From NCBI GenBank assembly GCA_036571765.1, contig BROE01000013.1, positions 16,777,513 through 16,841,512 on the forward strand: a stretch of 64,000 nt of DNA. The letters run 5' to 3'. The position numbers were made by a program, and so were the translations under genes. Each line of letters opens with the position of its first letter. Within the stretch, counting starts at the first letter, position 1. Source of the stretch: Plecoglossus altivelis. Its lineage: Eukaryota > Chordata > Actinopteri > Osmeriformes > Plecoglossidae. This document shows positions 10,220 through 22,400 of this stretch, piece by piece. Under the pieces are notes generated by a model. That model saw only the letters and a program-made list of their open reading frames with translations, did not search any database and was not told the origin of the DNA.

Positions 10220-13200
10220 CTGGCAGAGAGAATGTGTCACAGCTCCGAGCGCAGCCAGGCCTCCAGGGGCCTCCAGCCACTTCTTGTCCATCCCAGGGAG
10301 GAGCTGGGAGGACAATTTCCCCCATGGATGACCACTAGGGACTAAACACTTCCAGAGCCAGAGCTGGCCAGGCTGGGTCTGGGCCACCATGTGTATGCTA
10401 GGGCCGTGCTAGGCCCAGGTCCATCGCTAGGTGTTGGTGTAAGTGATGCAGATAGGCTCATGGCTAGGTAGTGTGTAGACTCACACGCTGCGTGTGTGTC
10501 TACCACCCGGCGCTGAGGCCTGGAGGCGTGATAAGCCCAGTCTACCCAGCTCCCCTGGGTCGACCAACAGCCTATCGGACGGGATCGAGCGGTGGCCCGC
10601 CAGAGCATGTTGCCCGACATCGAAAAAAGGGGAAAAATAACAGGAACAAGTTGTCGGAAATGAAATTTCAATTCATCCAGTCCCTTTTATACACTGGTGC
10701 AGTAGCTAGCCGCGTAGAGGGGGGAGGGATCAATAGTGTTTAGACAGCAGAGCAGATTTTCTAAGCGCCGGATCAATAGGATAGAGAGAGGAAAAAATAC
10801 CCCGGCTTTTCTTTGGGTGTTGTAGTAAATACGAACAAATCAGTGGCCTTAGGCTAAATGGATTGACCAGTTGTTTTCCCAGCTCTGTGCTGTAAATAAA
10901 GATCTAGTCTGAAGTCTGTGACGGGGCCCGGGGGGGGGGGGGGGGGGCAGAGGCACTGGAACCACGACGGCCTGCCTCCCCTGACTGGGCCCCAGCATCG
11001 GGGAGACAGGAGCAGCTAGGGGGAGGCCCCAGGGCCTGGGGGTGGCTCTCTGTAGGAGCCCAGGATGAGGGAGGGATTCGTGGGGAGGTCCAGCGCATTC
11101 AGGGGGCCCTGGGGAGAAGGACGTTTCTCTCGGTTTCTCATCAAACTTTACAGTAGGCCACCGAGATGATGACTTTGAGGGTAACTTAGAAATGGTTGTT
11201 GAAGTAAATTGGGGTGTTGGCTTTGACAGATGTGAATGTGGCAGGTCAAATATCAGCAGCGCTGCATTGGGCTAATCAGAGACTGGGATCCTGACAGCAT
11301 GACTGATCACCTGCTTGTTTTGCCTCACCTCTGGACTTATTAAAGAACAACACCATGGGCCACAGTCCCCCCCTCACCCTTCCCCGCCCCCCCAAACCCA
11401 CTCACCAGCCCCACCCCCCCAGACCCCCCCTCCCCCCGGCACATCTGATCTATGAAATTCATCACAGAGTCCTCCTCAGCTCGCCCCAAACCAAACTCAG
11501 ACTGGAGGAACAAAACAATAAAGAGCGCTGGCCCTTCTTGATTGCCTGCTAACGCTGGGAGAGAAGCCATTAAAGGCAAGCGAGTGTGTGGGTGTGGGTG
11601 AGCGTGTGTGAGTGAGTGTGTGTGTGTGTGAGTGAGTGTGAGTTTGTGTGTGTGTGAGTGTGTGGGAGTGAGTGAGTGTGTGTGTGTGTGAGGCATGGTC
11701 ATTCTCACTACAGGGCAGAAATACTGACGGTCAGGCTTGGACATGGTCAACACCTACACACTACAATCACGTAAACTCCTGATAGGTCTGCAGAGACAAC
11801 TACGTGTTTTGCGAAGGAAGAAATATTACACAATATTCATATTCCATTTTCTTGGTTGCAGCAGATGTCAGCGCAATGTTGGCAATACCTTTTTTCATTT
11901 TTCATATACAATTAACCGCCGAAAGAGCTAACCTTTGCAATGTCATCCACAACTAACTCTGAAAAATGTCTGTTGACCTCTGCAGAGGATACAGACCAGA
12001 ATATCAATGGTTTTCTTCTGGTTGATAGAGGAGGGGAGGAGACAGCAAGCCATGCTCTGCACTGGTCCTCTACAGCAGCCTATTTATCTCACACACACAC
12101 ACACACGCACACACACACGCACGTACACGCACGCACAGACACACTTCTAAGTGATTTATAATTGGCCCCATTCTGCCACTCTGTCAGGGAGAGTGTCTCT
12201 GACATGAAAGGGCCGGGCTCTGCGTCTCTGACAACCTGGAGTTTGGTGATGCTGTGGCGGACCTCTGAACTAACTAATGCCACACGCAAGCCTCCCGGAA
12301 CACACACACTGACACACACACACACACCGGACAAACATCCGCCTCGGTGACTATCTGCACCAAAGTCATCAGCCCATGTTGTGGAATTGATTCAAGGGCA
12401 ATTTAGCAAAATAATCTAGGGGCTATTAGATGTGTGCATCCCACCAAGTCAGTGCGTGTGTGTGTGTGTGTGCATTCTGTTGTCTTGCCCTACGGTGCTA
12501 AAAGGTCATTCCAGATGGAGCATCAAGAAGAAGCTGGCTAGGTGAAGCTGAGCTCCCAGCCTTTCCTGAGCACCAGGCCTTAATGAGGCTATCCCTCAGC
12601 CCTTCACATCAGCTGTGGAGGCAGTGGAGACATGGTAATGTCCTCTTCCCCTGACCGTTCATCCACGCTGAGGCACCAGGGAGCAGTAAGAGCCCCCCTG
12701 CTCGTCTCTCCCACAGTCCCGGAGCAGCCCTGATATGAGAGCCACCGCGCGCCGGGGCTCCATGCGGAGGCTCATCAAACATTTACGTCAAACGTGGTTT
12801 CCGAGGTTTCTGAGAATCCTCACTGTAATTATGTTTCAGTAATAGGATTGTTTTGTTTACTCCCCCCCTCCCCACCCCTTCCTTCAGTTCGTTTTGACAA
12901 ATGGCAGAGCTGGCCATGAAGGAGACTCCTTGCCCTATTCCTTGAGTCTGGTCCACCCTGTTTACCTCGCCAGGGGACCGGCCCAGACAGCTGATCATTA
13001 TCCTGCCTGCCGCCCCACCCACGAGGGGAGAACGCAACAGTCAGGTGGGGTGACACACATCAAACACACTCCCCATGTCTCATCTCAGTCACTGAAGATG
13101 CCCCCAAAACCAACCGTCTCAACCCTCCTCCTCCTCAGCACAGAACTGAAGTATTCATTCTTTACACAAATTCTGTTCCGCTTTCATCAAATGAGCCGTA

Positions 13201-14429
13201 TCGAGGGAAGTCACGCTTGTAGACAGGTCGCTGTCGGTATTCACGCGAGAACGCTATGTCTTTTCCAAGGGGGAGGGAGGGTAGACAAGGCGACCAGGGC
13301 TCACGTCAGGCACCTCTGACGACACGCCGAACCACACAGCCCCAGAGCGCAACATCAGCGTCATCATGTATGCCCTTCCGCCTTCTCAATAAAGCCTGGG
13401 AAAGATCCAACGCACGTTAGATCTTAGTTGGAAAGGTCAGGAGATGTAGTGCCCGGCTTCTCACCGCCTTCGTGAGGGGCTGGGCATCACTGGGTGGTCA
13501 TTAGCAGTGGTCAGCTCCTTGCAGACTTTCAACACCCCCCCCCCGCCCCGCTCCTTGTCAGTAGTATTTTGGGGGGGGGGGTCCAGGCAGCGAGAAAGAA
13601 GACAGGAGCTATCCAGAGTGTTTATGTTCCGGGAGCTGGGATGCAGGATTCTAATGCGTAACACAGGGCACTCCAGAATGCACACGCCCCAAGCTGTTCT
13701 CTAAGTGGTCTTTACTCTGAAAACACAGTCGCCCTCCAGGGGGATGGAATGAGTGGTCTTGCTAGCGTGCGTGTGTGTGCGCGCTCGTCTGTGTGTGTGT
13801 GAGGGTGGAGAGTGAAGGACAGGGTAGCAGTGCTGCGAGGCCCATGCAGCGCTCTGAATAATATACCCATACATCATGGCTCTATGTCAGGGTTTGATTC
13901 ACGGTGGAGGAATTGCAGAAACCACTGTGGTATTAGCTTTAATAATGCAAGCTGGGGTTAGGCTCTTACTCTTTTCTGACAAATATGGGCAAATCAATTA
14001 ATTCCACTGACATTCTCCCACAGCACACATATAAATCCAATATGGAGCTTGCTTTCTTGTTTTTGTTGCATAAAGTAAACCATGCAAGCATAATTCCAAG
14101 TTTTCCATGTCCTAATTCGGAAAGTACCTTGAACAGGGGTAGGACGGCGGGGCTCGGAATGAACACGGACTCCCCGTGCGAGTTACAAGACTTTGAAATG
14201 GAGATATTGACTCGGGGCTCAAGCGATGCTTAGATGAAATCTACGTAAAGGGCAAAGAATCGTTTCAGGGTGGCCTAGAGCGGCTTCAACTTCAACACGT
14301 TCAACAAAACCAGTCCGGTCAGCAACCCTGCTGTACAGAACGCTCTTTGCGTGGAGCGCTGCGTACCCTCTGTCAATAAACCCTTATTAGTAAACAAACA
14401 AGACCCGCAAACAATTACAATATCTCGTC

Positions 14430-14640
14430 TGCGTCCCTCCGGTGGCCCGGGTCATGTCTCGCCATCGGAACGGCCTAACGAACCGTACGCGGCCGATAAC
14501 GAACGTGGCCGTGTGGCGCGGCCGGTAGCCTGGCTGCCCTTATCGATACTTCTAAAAATAGAACGGCGATTGTTGAAGGGACGTGGAGTCGCTCCGGGTC
14601 GAGACGGAGCCTTGCCAGCCTGATCAAGCTGAGAGCCGCG
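14430..14640. promoter_or_regulatory. Orphan CpG-dense patch inside an intron
   Basis: I count about 23 CpG in roughly 190 bases, including AACGAACCGTACGCGGCCG, in otherwise CpG-poor intron. No coding exon or start site is apparent. It could be an internal promoter, an enhancer CpG island or an unmethylated regulatory element. Confidence 0.4.
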
Positions 14641-14673
14641 TGCCAACGACATGGAGGCACGAAGACAGGAGAG

Positions 14674-14828
14674 AGGGAGAGAAGAGGTGTAGAAAAGAGG
14701 AGGAGGAGAAGAGGAGGGTGCAGGGAGAGAAGAGGTGTAGAAAAGAGGAGGAGGAGAAGAGGAGGGTGCAGGGAGAGAAGAGGTGTAGAAAAGAGGAGGA
14801 GGAGAAGAGGAGGGTGCAGGGAGAGAAA
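14674..14828. repeat. 48-bp A/G-rich minisatellite, about 3 copies
   Basis: The unit contains GAGAAGAGGTGTAGAAAAGA followed by GGAGGAGGAGAAGAGG and GGTGCAGG. Three near-identical copies. The 48-bp length keeps open frames on both strands. Confidence 0.92.
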
Positions 14829-15583
14829 GGAGAGCAGAGGATGACCTCATTAAAACAATGGAAATTCCGGCTCGGTACTCAGTTTCAGTCGCATGCGATG
14901 ATCTAGAACCCAGGAGAAACATAGAGAGCTTTATTAGTCTCTAAAAAGCCTTGATCAACATTAGTATTCCATCCTAATGAAACCTTTCTACATTTCTTCA
15001 TATCTCTACATTTGCCTGTCACTGCACAGTTCATAAATATTGTCTTATCACTATCATGATCGTGATTTCTTTCTGATATGCCAGAAAATTCAGAGGCAAT
15101 TACCAAAGTGACAGGTGAAATGGGAGCATGCTGAAAAAGAAATGAAGGGTTGCCATGGCGACGGGCCGAGAGACTCAGATTGCGTGCACGTGGTCACGTG
15201 ACCCAGCCTGCTGCACACAGCTCAGCTGAGACCCCCTGGACCAAAGGACACTTAACCTCAATAGCTGGCAGCAATCGCAGACCCATCCAGCTAAATTTAT
15301 TTGCTATTTCTGTCTAAAGGTCAGGGTGGCTGTATGTCTGGGGCTCCACTCAGGCACCGGTCCAGCCCAGGACGCTTCCATCTGCTCTCTCCAAAGACAG
15401 GCTGTGGGGGCTGGGTAGAGACCACTGCCAGAGAGCCCCTTGCTGGAGCGTTTACTGCCTTCAGGAATAATCTGCATTTAAAGCATCTGACAACCTTATA
15501 CCACAGTGACGCTGGGAAAGCAGTAAATCTGACAATATCGAGGCGCGGCCAGCACTGACAGAATGATGATGCACTGCCGTACA

Positions 15584-15588
<5 letters not shown>

Positions 15589-15652
<64 letters not shown>
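15589..15652. repeat. (CA)n microsatellite
   Basis: An uninterrupted CA run of about 32 units. Confidence 0.97.
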
Positions 15653-15654
<2 letters not shown>

Positions 15655-16559
15655 AATCTGCTATGCAAGGCACCCAGTGACAGTGATTAGCACGGCTCGA
15701 CCAAGGGCGGTGGCAGAGCAGAGGCTGACGTCTTGGCTGGGTCTTGAGCCATCAGCCAGAGGTGCCAAAGCAGCTTCCGTTGTTCAGGTATACAACTGCT
15801 GGAGGTTTCTGTCAGGCTGACATTAACATGACAGCCCAGAGCCTGTCAAAGCTGCCCAAAACCAACCCTGCCATCCCTCTCATTACGAATACAATACCTT
15901 ATGCACAGACAAGAATTCATATTTGAGGACGTGTAAGATGGAATTGGAAACGAAATGACTCGGATGAGAAGTTAATTATGGAACGCCCTGCACAAATACA
16001 TCTTTTCAGATTGTGTCGGTCTGTGTGTTTTCCTGGAGATGGTGGGGAGGGGTGTGTGTGTGTGTGTGTAGGGGGAGGGGGTATCTGGATCAAACAGTCC
16101 CCCCCCTGAACTGAGTGAGCCATCGGTCAGGGTAACCTACACCTACGGCATGAACTTAAGAAATGGGGGTCTTCTGGTTGCCCCCCCTCCCCCTCTCTCA
16201 GAGCGCAAAGTCACGACCTCCAAGTCTGAAGGGCATTCCTCCTCCCTCGCCCGCGAGTTAGGAAGCGTCTACCTAATGCGGCAAGACGGGCTCACAGCAG
16301 CCACGCCACCGACAGCGGAGGGGAGGTCACGAGGAGACGCTCCGCGCCGACATCGAGACCTTGATTTGCAATTCCATTTGCAATTCCAATTACAAGTGAT
16401 TAGCATGGATTCAAAAGTGCAAAACACAACAGAACACAAAGTGCCGTCAGAGCTGATGGTGGAGCAAATGGCCGTGTCTTGGAAATGTACATAATAAATA
16501 AATAAATAAAGTTCAAACGAAAGGAAGGGGGGGTGGGGAGAAATCATTCCACTGAAGCA

Positions 16560-16850
16560 ATTACGGATCTAATCAGAGCTTTCTGCCTGAACGTCCTGCT
16601 CTCCTATCTCACTCCCATTTGCATCATAACACAGCGTGCAATATTAATTTCCGAGTTTACTGCTTATTGGAAGTGCAAAGTATGAAAAGCCATTAAAGCT
16701 GCAAATGGGAAAGCAATTTGCTGTCACACGGATTCGGCTCTATTAAAGAGAAGAAAAAAAAATCTTGTTAACCATTCGGAATTAGAGTCATTTGGCAAAA
16801 GGCATTCTGCCGCACTCCACTAAAATAAGTAATTATCCTTCCCTTCTTTC
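16560..16850. promoter_or_regulatory. Candidate conserved noncoding element with octamer
   Basis: AT-rich, non-repetitive, no open frame. It contains a perfect POU octamer ATTTGCAT at 16617-16624, several ATTAA/TAATTA homeodomain cores and GCAAATG. The texture resembles vertebrate developmental enhancers; conservation cannot be checked here. Confidence 0.35.
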
Positions 16851-17899
16851 TCTCCCCCTATCTTTCTTTCAATTGCAAAAGCGAGGGAAGGGGGGGGGAA
16901 GGGTGAGGGAAGAGTGGGGTGAGGTGGGAGGCTATCAGGGGTGAGTAAGTGGATGCGAAGGTAATTAAAGTTGTTGTCTTTCTATTAGGTGAAGACCAGC
17001 AGGGCCCTGTGGCCTGGGGAACAGAGCAGGGGGCCAGGCGGGAGGCGGACCCCCCCACCCTCCCCACCCTCCCATGGCCCTTCATCAGAGACAGTGTCCA
17101 GCCTCCTGGTCCAAGCCATACCAGCCTCTCCAGTCATCCAACACACCTAGTCCAACCTCCAGACGAGCATTATTCCTAATAGACCAGCCAGGGGAAGTCT
17201 CTCCCTCCTCAGGCTTCAGACAGCAGTCTCTCCTGGGTATCCCATAAACACACGGCATACACACGCCGTGCCCAGTCTAACCACTGACCTGGGCTCTTTC
17301 TGTTGATCGGGTAGTCAAATTGGCTTGGAACCTACCTTTAACTTGTACGCAGCCTTCCAGTTAGCCCCCTGCCCCCAGACCCTGCCTACCCTCTCGACCC
17401 CAGCGCCTCTATTAAAGAGGCTGGAGGAAGTGTGGGGAGGATTTATGAGGCAGCCAGCCCTCCCTGGGAGGTGCTTTATGGCTGGACCGGCCGGGCCTGT
17501 TTGGGAGGCGAGCCACACTCTGCCCTGACCACGGGTATTGATCGGCAGCGACGGCCGTGGCGAGGCAGACTAGTTAAAGCTCCATGTCAACCTTCGCAGG
17601 AAGATGAAAATGAGGCCTGTGTGTGTAATGATCTGTGTATGAGCAGGGAAAGGACGAGAGACAGAGACAGAGACAGAGGGAGAGAGAGAGAGGGGATGTG
17701 AGAAAGAAATTAAATCATCCGTTCCTTCTTCCAGGAGAGGAGAGACCCGCTGCTAGCCATGCATGGCTGCTTAATGAGGGATCTGTTTTTGAGAGGAAAA
17801 TTAAAAAGAGCGGGCACGAGTGGGAGAATGAGAGATAGAGAAGGAGAGAGAGAGGAAGAGAGAGATGGAGACAGAGGAGGAGAGAGAGGAAGAGAGATA

Positions 17900-18230
17900 A
17901 ATGGCTGGCGGTGAAGGCGGTGGCTAAATGAGAGCGTCCGGATGCAGAGGGATGTGTGCCGGGGTCCCTAATGGGCTCCACTGACGTGGTCTGTCTGCGA
18001 GCCTCGCCGCCACGGTAACAGCTCAGGCACAGCGCCCGCCTGGGCGCCTCACACCAGGGCTCTGCGAGCGGCAAACTGAGCGCGCTCCGCGCTAATTGCC
18101 AGAGAACGCCGGCGCATAACAAGCAGCGGAGACATCGCCTTTCATTTGAGAGGGGTAGAAACGACGACGTAAACGCTTCGTGTGCAGCCTTCTACCATCT
18201 GAGAGACCGAGGGAGGGGGCAGGGGCCGGG
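17900..18230. promoter_or_regulatory. CpG-rich flank of gap
   Basis: Contains CGCGCTCCGCGCTAATTGCC and similar CpG-rich stretches and runs into the GC-rich gap. It may be part of a CpG island interrupted by the gap. Confidence 0.3.
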
Positions 18231-19189
18231 NNNNNNNNNNNNNNNNNNNNNNNNNNNNNNNNNNNNNNNNNNNNNNNNNNNNNNNNNNNNNNNNNNNNNN
18301 NNNNNNNNNNNNNNNNNNNNNNNNNNNNNNNNNNNNNNNNNNNNNNNNNNNNNNNNNNNNNNNNNNNNNNNNNNNNNNNNNNNNNNNNNNNNNNNNNNNN
18401 NNNNNNNNNNNNNNNNNNNNNNNNNNNNNNNNNNNNNNNNNNNNNNNNNNNNNNNNNNNNNNNNNNNNNNNNNNNNNNNNNNNNNNNNNNNNNNNNNNNN
18501 NNNNNNNNNNNNNNNNNNNNNNNNNNNNNNNNNNNNNNNNNNNNNNNNNNNNNNNNNNNNNNNNNNNNNNNNNNNNNNNNNNNNNNNNNNNNNNNNNNNN
18601 NNNNNNNNNNNNNNNNNNNNNNNNNNNNNNNNNNNNNNNNNNNNNNNNNNNNNNNNNNNNNNNNNNNNNNNNNNNNNNNNNNNNNNNNNNNNNNNNNNNN
18701 NNNNNNNNNNNNNNNNNNNNNNNNNNNNNNNNNNNNNNNNNNNNNNNNNNNNNNNNNNNNNNNNNNNNNNNNNNNNNNNNNNNNNNNNNNNNNNNNNNNN
18801 NNNNNNNNNNNNNNNNNNNNNNNNNNNNNNNNNNNNNNNNNNNNNNNNNNNNNNNNNNNNNNNNNNNNNNNNNNNNNNNNNNNNNNNNNNNNNNNNNNNN
18901 NNNNNNNNNNNNNNNNNNNNNNNNNNNNNNNNNNNNNNNNNNNNNNNNNNNNNNNNNNNNNNNNNNNNNNNNNNNNNNNNNNNNNNNNNNNNNNNNNNNN
19001 NNNNNNNNNNNNNNNNNNNNNNNNNNNNNNNNNNNNNNNNNNNNNNNNNNNNNNNNNNNNNNNNNNNNNNNNNNNNNNNNNNNNNNNNNNNNNNNNNNNN
19101 NNNNNNNNNNNNNNNNNNNNNNNNNNNNNNNNNNNNNNNNNNNNNNNNNNNNNNNNNNNNNNNNNNNNNNNNNNNNNNNNNNNNNNNNN
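18231..19189. other. Assembly gap (959 N)
   Basis: A continuous run of N. Both flanks are GGGGCCGG-type GC-rich repeats, so the gap is probably an unresolved GC-rich tandem array; the true length is unknown. Confidence 0.98.
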
Positions 19190-19400
19190 TAGGGCAGGGG
19201 GCCGGAGAGCAGCCGGACGGGGCAGGGCCGGGAGGGGGCAGGGGCCGGTAGGGGGGCAGGGGGCGGGTGGGGCAGGGGCCGGGGGCTCGGAGCTAGCGGA
19301 GGTGGTCTGGAGGCTAAAGGGCTTGGAGCTAGTGGAAAGGGGCTTGGGGGTTGGAGGCTAGTGGAAGGGGGCTAGAGGATGGGGATTTGGGGTTGAGGTT
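19190..19400. repeat. G-rich degenerate repeat at right edge of gap
   Basis: GGGCAGGGGCCGG-like units grade into GGAGCTAGTGGAAGGGGCTTG-like units. The left flank of the gap ends with the same GGGGGCAGGGGCCGGG motif, which supports a repeat spanning the gap. Confidence 0.75.
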
Positions 19401-22400
19401 GGAGGAGATGTTGGAGCTAAGGCTGCGACCAGGAGCCTGTGCTCTCTGTTCATCTAATGGAAAAGCACTGGCCTACTGCATGCAGGTCTGACCATGTAGA
19501 AATGTCATCTGCCCAACACAAAGATCAATCTCACTGCTCACTCACAATCAGACGCCTGAGTTAACAGCAGAATGGATCAGACAGGAAACTAAAGATGGAG
19601 AACAGAAAGGGAAACACCTGCAGACGCACAGACAGAGATGCACAGACACATATAGACGTGCACACAGACATACAAGGAAACAGACAGACAGCCACAGACA
19701 TACAGCCACCATCCACAGGGGATCGCCCCCCCCCCCCCCCCTGCCCCCCCCAACCCCACCATGCTACACACACGCAGCTCTGACACCATTAAGACATTTC
19801 GAGGAGGATTAATTGAAACGCAGATTAAAAATAAATTAAGAAAAATGCATTGCGGGATGCCGACGCACACTTCATAAATCACCGGCCGAGCCAGGAGCCA
19901 GCTCCCCATAATTAACTGCAGACTATTTATTTTATCCTGACAGTATAAATTAGAATTTAGACAGTCAGATTATATTAGCCCCGCTTGCCATGCGGAACTG
20001 CTACAGGACAGGCAGAATATTCTGAAGACGCAAAGTACAGGAGAGAGAGGGATAAGGGTTTGAAAAGCAAACAGTGTTCTAACACTGGGGCTGTGGAATG
20101 GTTAGATAGCGTTCCCTCTCCGTGAAGTGTGTGTTAACTTAGGCATCGGCACAGAGAACACAGAAAGCTGGTGGATGAGGCAGGCAAGGCTGAGCAGGAG
20201 GAAGGATCCCACACTGGAGGAGTGGCGATGAAGGTGCTGAATCCTCTCTGCTCTGTGTGTCCGCGCGTGTGTGGCAGAGGAGGAGGAGGAGGAGGAGGAG
20301 GAATCTGCCTAACAGCCTTGTGCTGGATCCTTAAACAGCTTGTAACATGTTACAATGACATGGCACCCTTCCACATCAGTCAAAGCTATCTGTGTCTCTC
20401 TCTTTCTTGCTTGCTTGCTTTCTATCTATCTCTGTGTCTTTCTCTCTCTCTCTCTTTCTCTCTCGTTCTCAACAAGGGGAGTGGAATCCTTCCTTTCTCC
20501 ATCCAGTCTGTTTCTGTATTTCTGGGGCCGAGCGCCGGCCACACACTGCCTCCTCGTGGGCAAGCTGCCCAGACTGGCACCATGCCAGCCGCGCTCGGCC
20601 ACTCCAGGCTGGCCTCCCTCCCTACCTCATCCGCAGCTCATCTGCTCACCCCTCGCCCACGGCGGCCACCTCTCCTCCTCCGCCTCCCCGTCTCTCTTCC
20701 TCCTCCTGCGCTACCTTGGAGAGCAGCAGGGCGATGCTCAGGACTGCTGGCGTACCACTGCCAGGGAACAAGACAACCGCAATCCTGAACTGAATCGGAC
20801 GTGGCGCTCTCTGCCGTCCCCTCACCTCGACTGTCGTGACTGCTTTATCAGTAGACTCCAGTGGGGAGACCGTCCCCTCTGGTCGGGCTACTGCGCGGCG
20901 TGCGTTCGGAGCCCCGAGCGCGTGTGCCGAGAGCGAGGCAAACGCAAAGTCTTGCCGTCTCGCACAAACAGTACAGTACACACACACACACGTCCTCTTA
21001 ACAACCCAAATAAACACGCACAGAGAGAGAGGACATTTTCTCATGCGGTTCCGAACGAGCGAGCGCATTCCGGCGTTCTTAAGACTTTACAATGCGGCAA
21101 AGCCTGTTTGACAATAGATGTCTCCGGTTGTTGAAGAATAGAAAGGGGTTATGAGGATGTGGTGTGAGGAGGTAGAGTACATTTGGACTGCACAAGGGTT
21201 TCTTGGGGAGGGGGTTTAATGTGCACCCTGTACGGACATGCTGCTGGCTAGACGGGTGGACACTGAGCCGAGCTCCACCGTCAACAATAGAGTTCCATTA
21301 GAAACTACTTTGACGCTGAGCTTTATAACAGAGCTTCATGCATGCACACACACTGTCTCTCTAAAGGACGTAAGCTTTCATGAAGGGTAGAGAAGAGGCG
21401 AGCTTCATCTTTTCTTTCTTTCCCCCCCGCCATCTTTCTCTTGTGGTGCATTAAGTTATTCGTTTGAGGACAGAAATCTTAAAACAAACCCACATAGCTG
21501 AGCTAATCAATGACAAAACCAGACACAGTGGACCAAAAGCTTTTACGCTGGCATTTACTTCAGGAAAAAGAGAGAGAGAGAGAGAGGAAAAGAAAAAAAA
21601 GAAGTTCTTTTCTTTTTGTGTATCTGTTTTTTTCCACTCCTCTCCTCAGCGCTGGTCTCAAAGAGCGAGCCTCGCGCCACACGGCTCCAAGCTCCGAATA
21701 CATTAGAACCTCCTGTTTCATGGGATTAGATCTCCTTCCCCCCCAGTGGAATGGTGATTTCAGGCTTCCATCCACCGTGCACGTGTTTGTATTTGTGTGT
21801 TTTTATTTCGGAACCTCTTTGCGTGGCTCCATCTTACCCCGGAGGGGAGTGTATGTGTGCGTGTGTACCTGTGTGTGTGTGTGTGTGTGGGGGGAGGGGC
21901 ATGGTGGTGGCAGGAAAGACTCCGCCTTAGGGGGTGTTTGAACACAGGTGGATGGTCCCAGACAATCACAGCAGTACCAACAGGACGGCGTCACGGCAAC
22001 ACAGCCTCACCGCCAGGTGACACTACCCAACCACCAGCGGAGCTCCGGCCTGGCAAACGCCAGACAGCACCGATACATCGCCACTCGCATGACACGCCGA
22101 AGGTCATTTCCACACGCGGTGTGAGTTCCAAGCGCTCTATCGCTGGTAGATTGCCTCCAGTGAGGAAGAGGCTTTGGAGGTGAGTGCATATGCAGCAGTC
22201 AAGTTTGTTAAGAAACACCGCAGCCCCCCCCCCCACCCTCACACACACCTAGCAACGGAAACACCACTAAATCATCAACGCAAAAAACAAATATACACTT
22301 ATTACGTTCTACACACTGCATATATTCACCCTCCTAAGCACATTGCAACATCTTGCTGGAAATGCGCAGTGCTCTGCAGCCGGGGCGAAACGGCGGCGTG

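Noticed and set aside
14452..14922. 156-codon reverse-strand frame with Ser/Pro repeats
   Set aside because: Driven by the 48-bp minisatellite and the CpG patch; no splice borders.
15321..15668. Reverse-strand frames with long Val-Cys runs
   Set aside because: Translations of a (CA)n microsatellite.
18180..19361. 393-codon open frame on the plus strand
   Set aside because: It is open only because it runs through the N gap; the flanks are GC-rich repeat.
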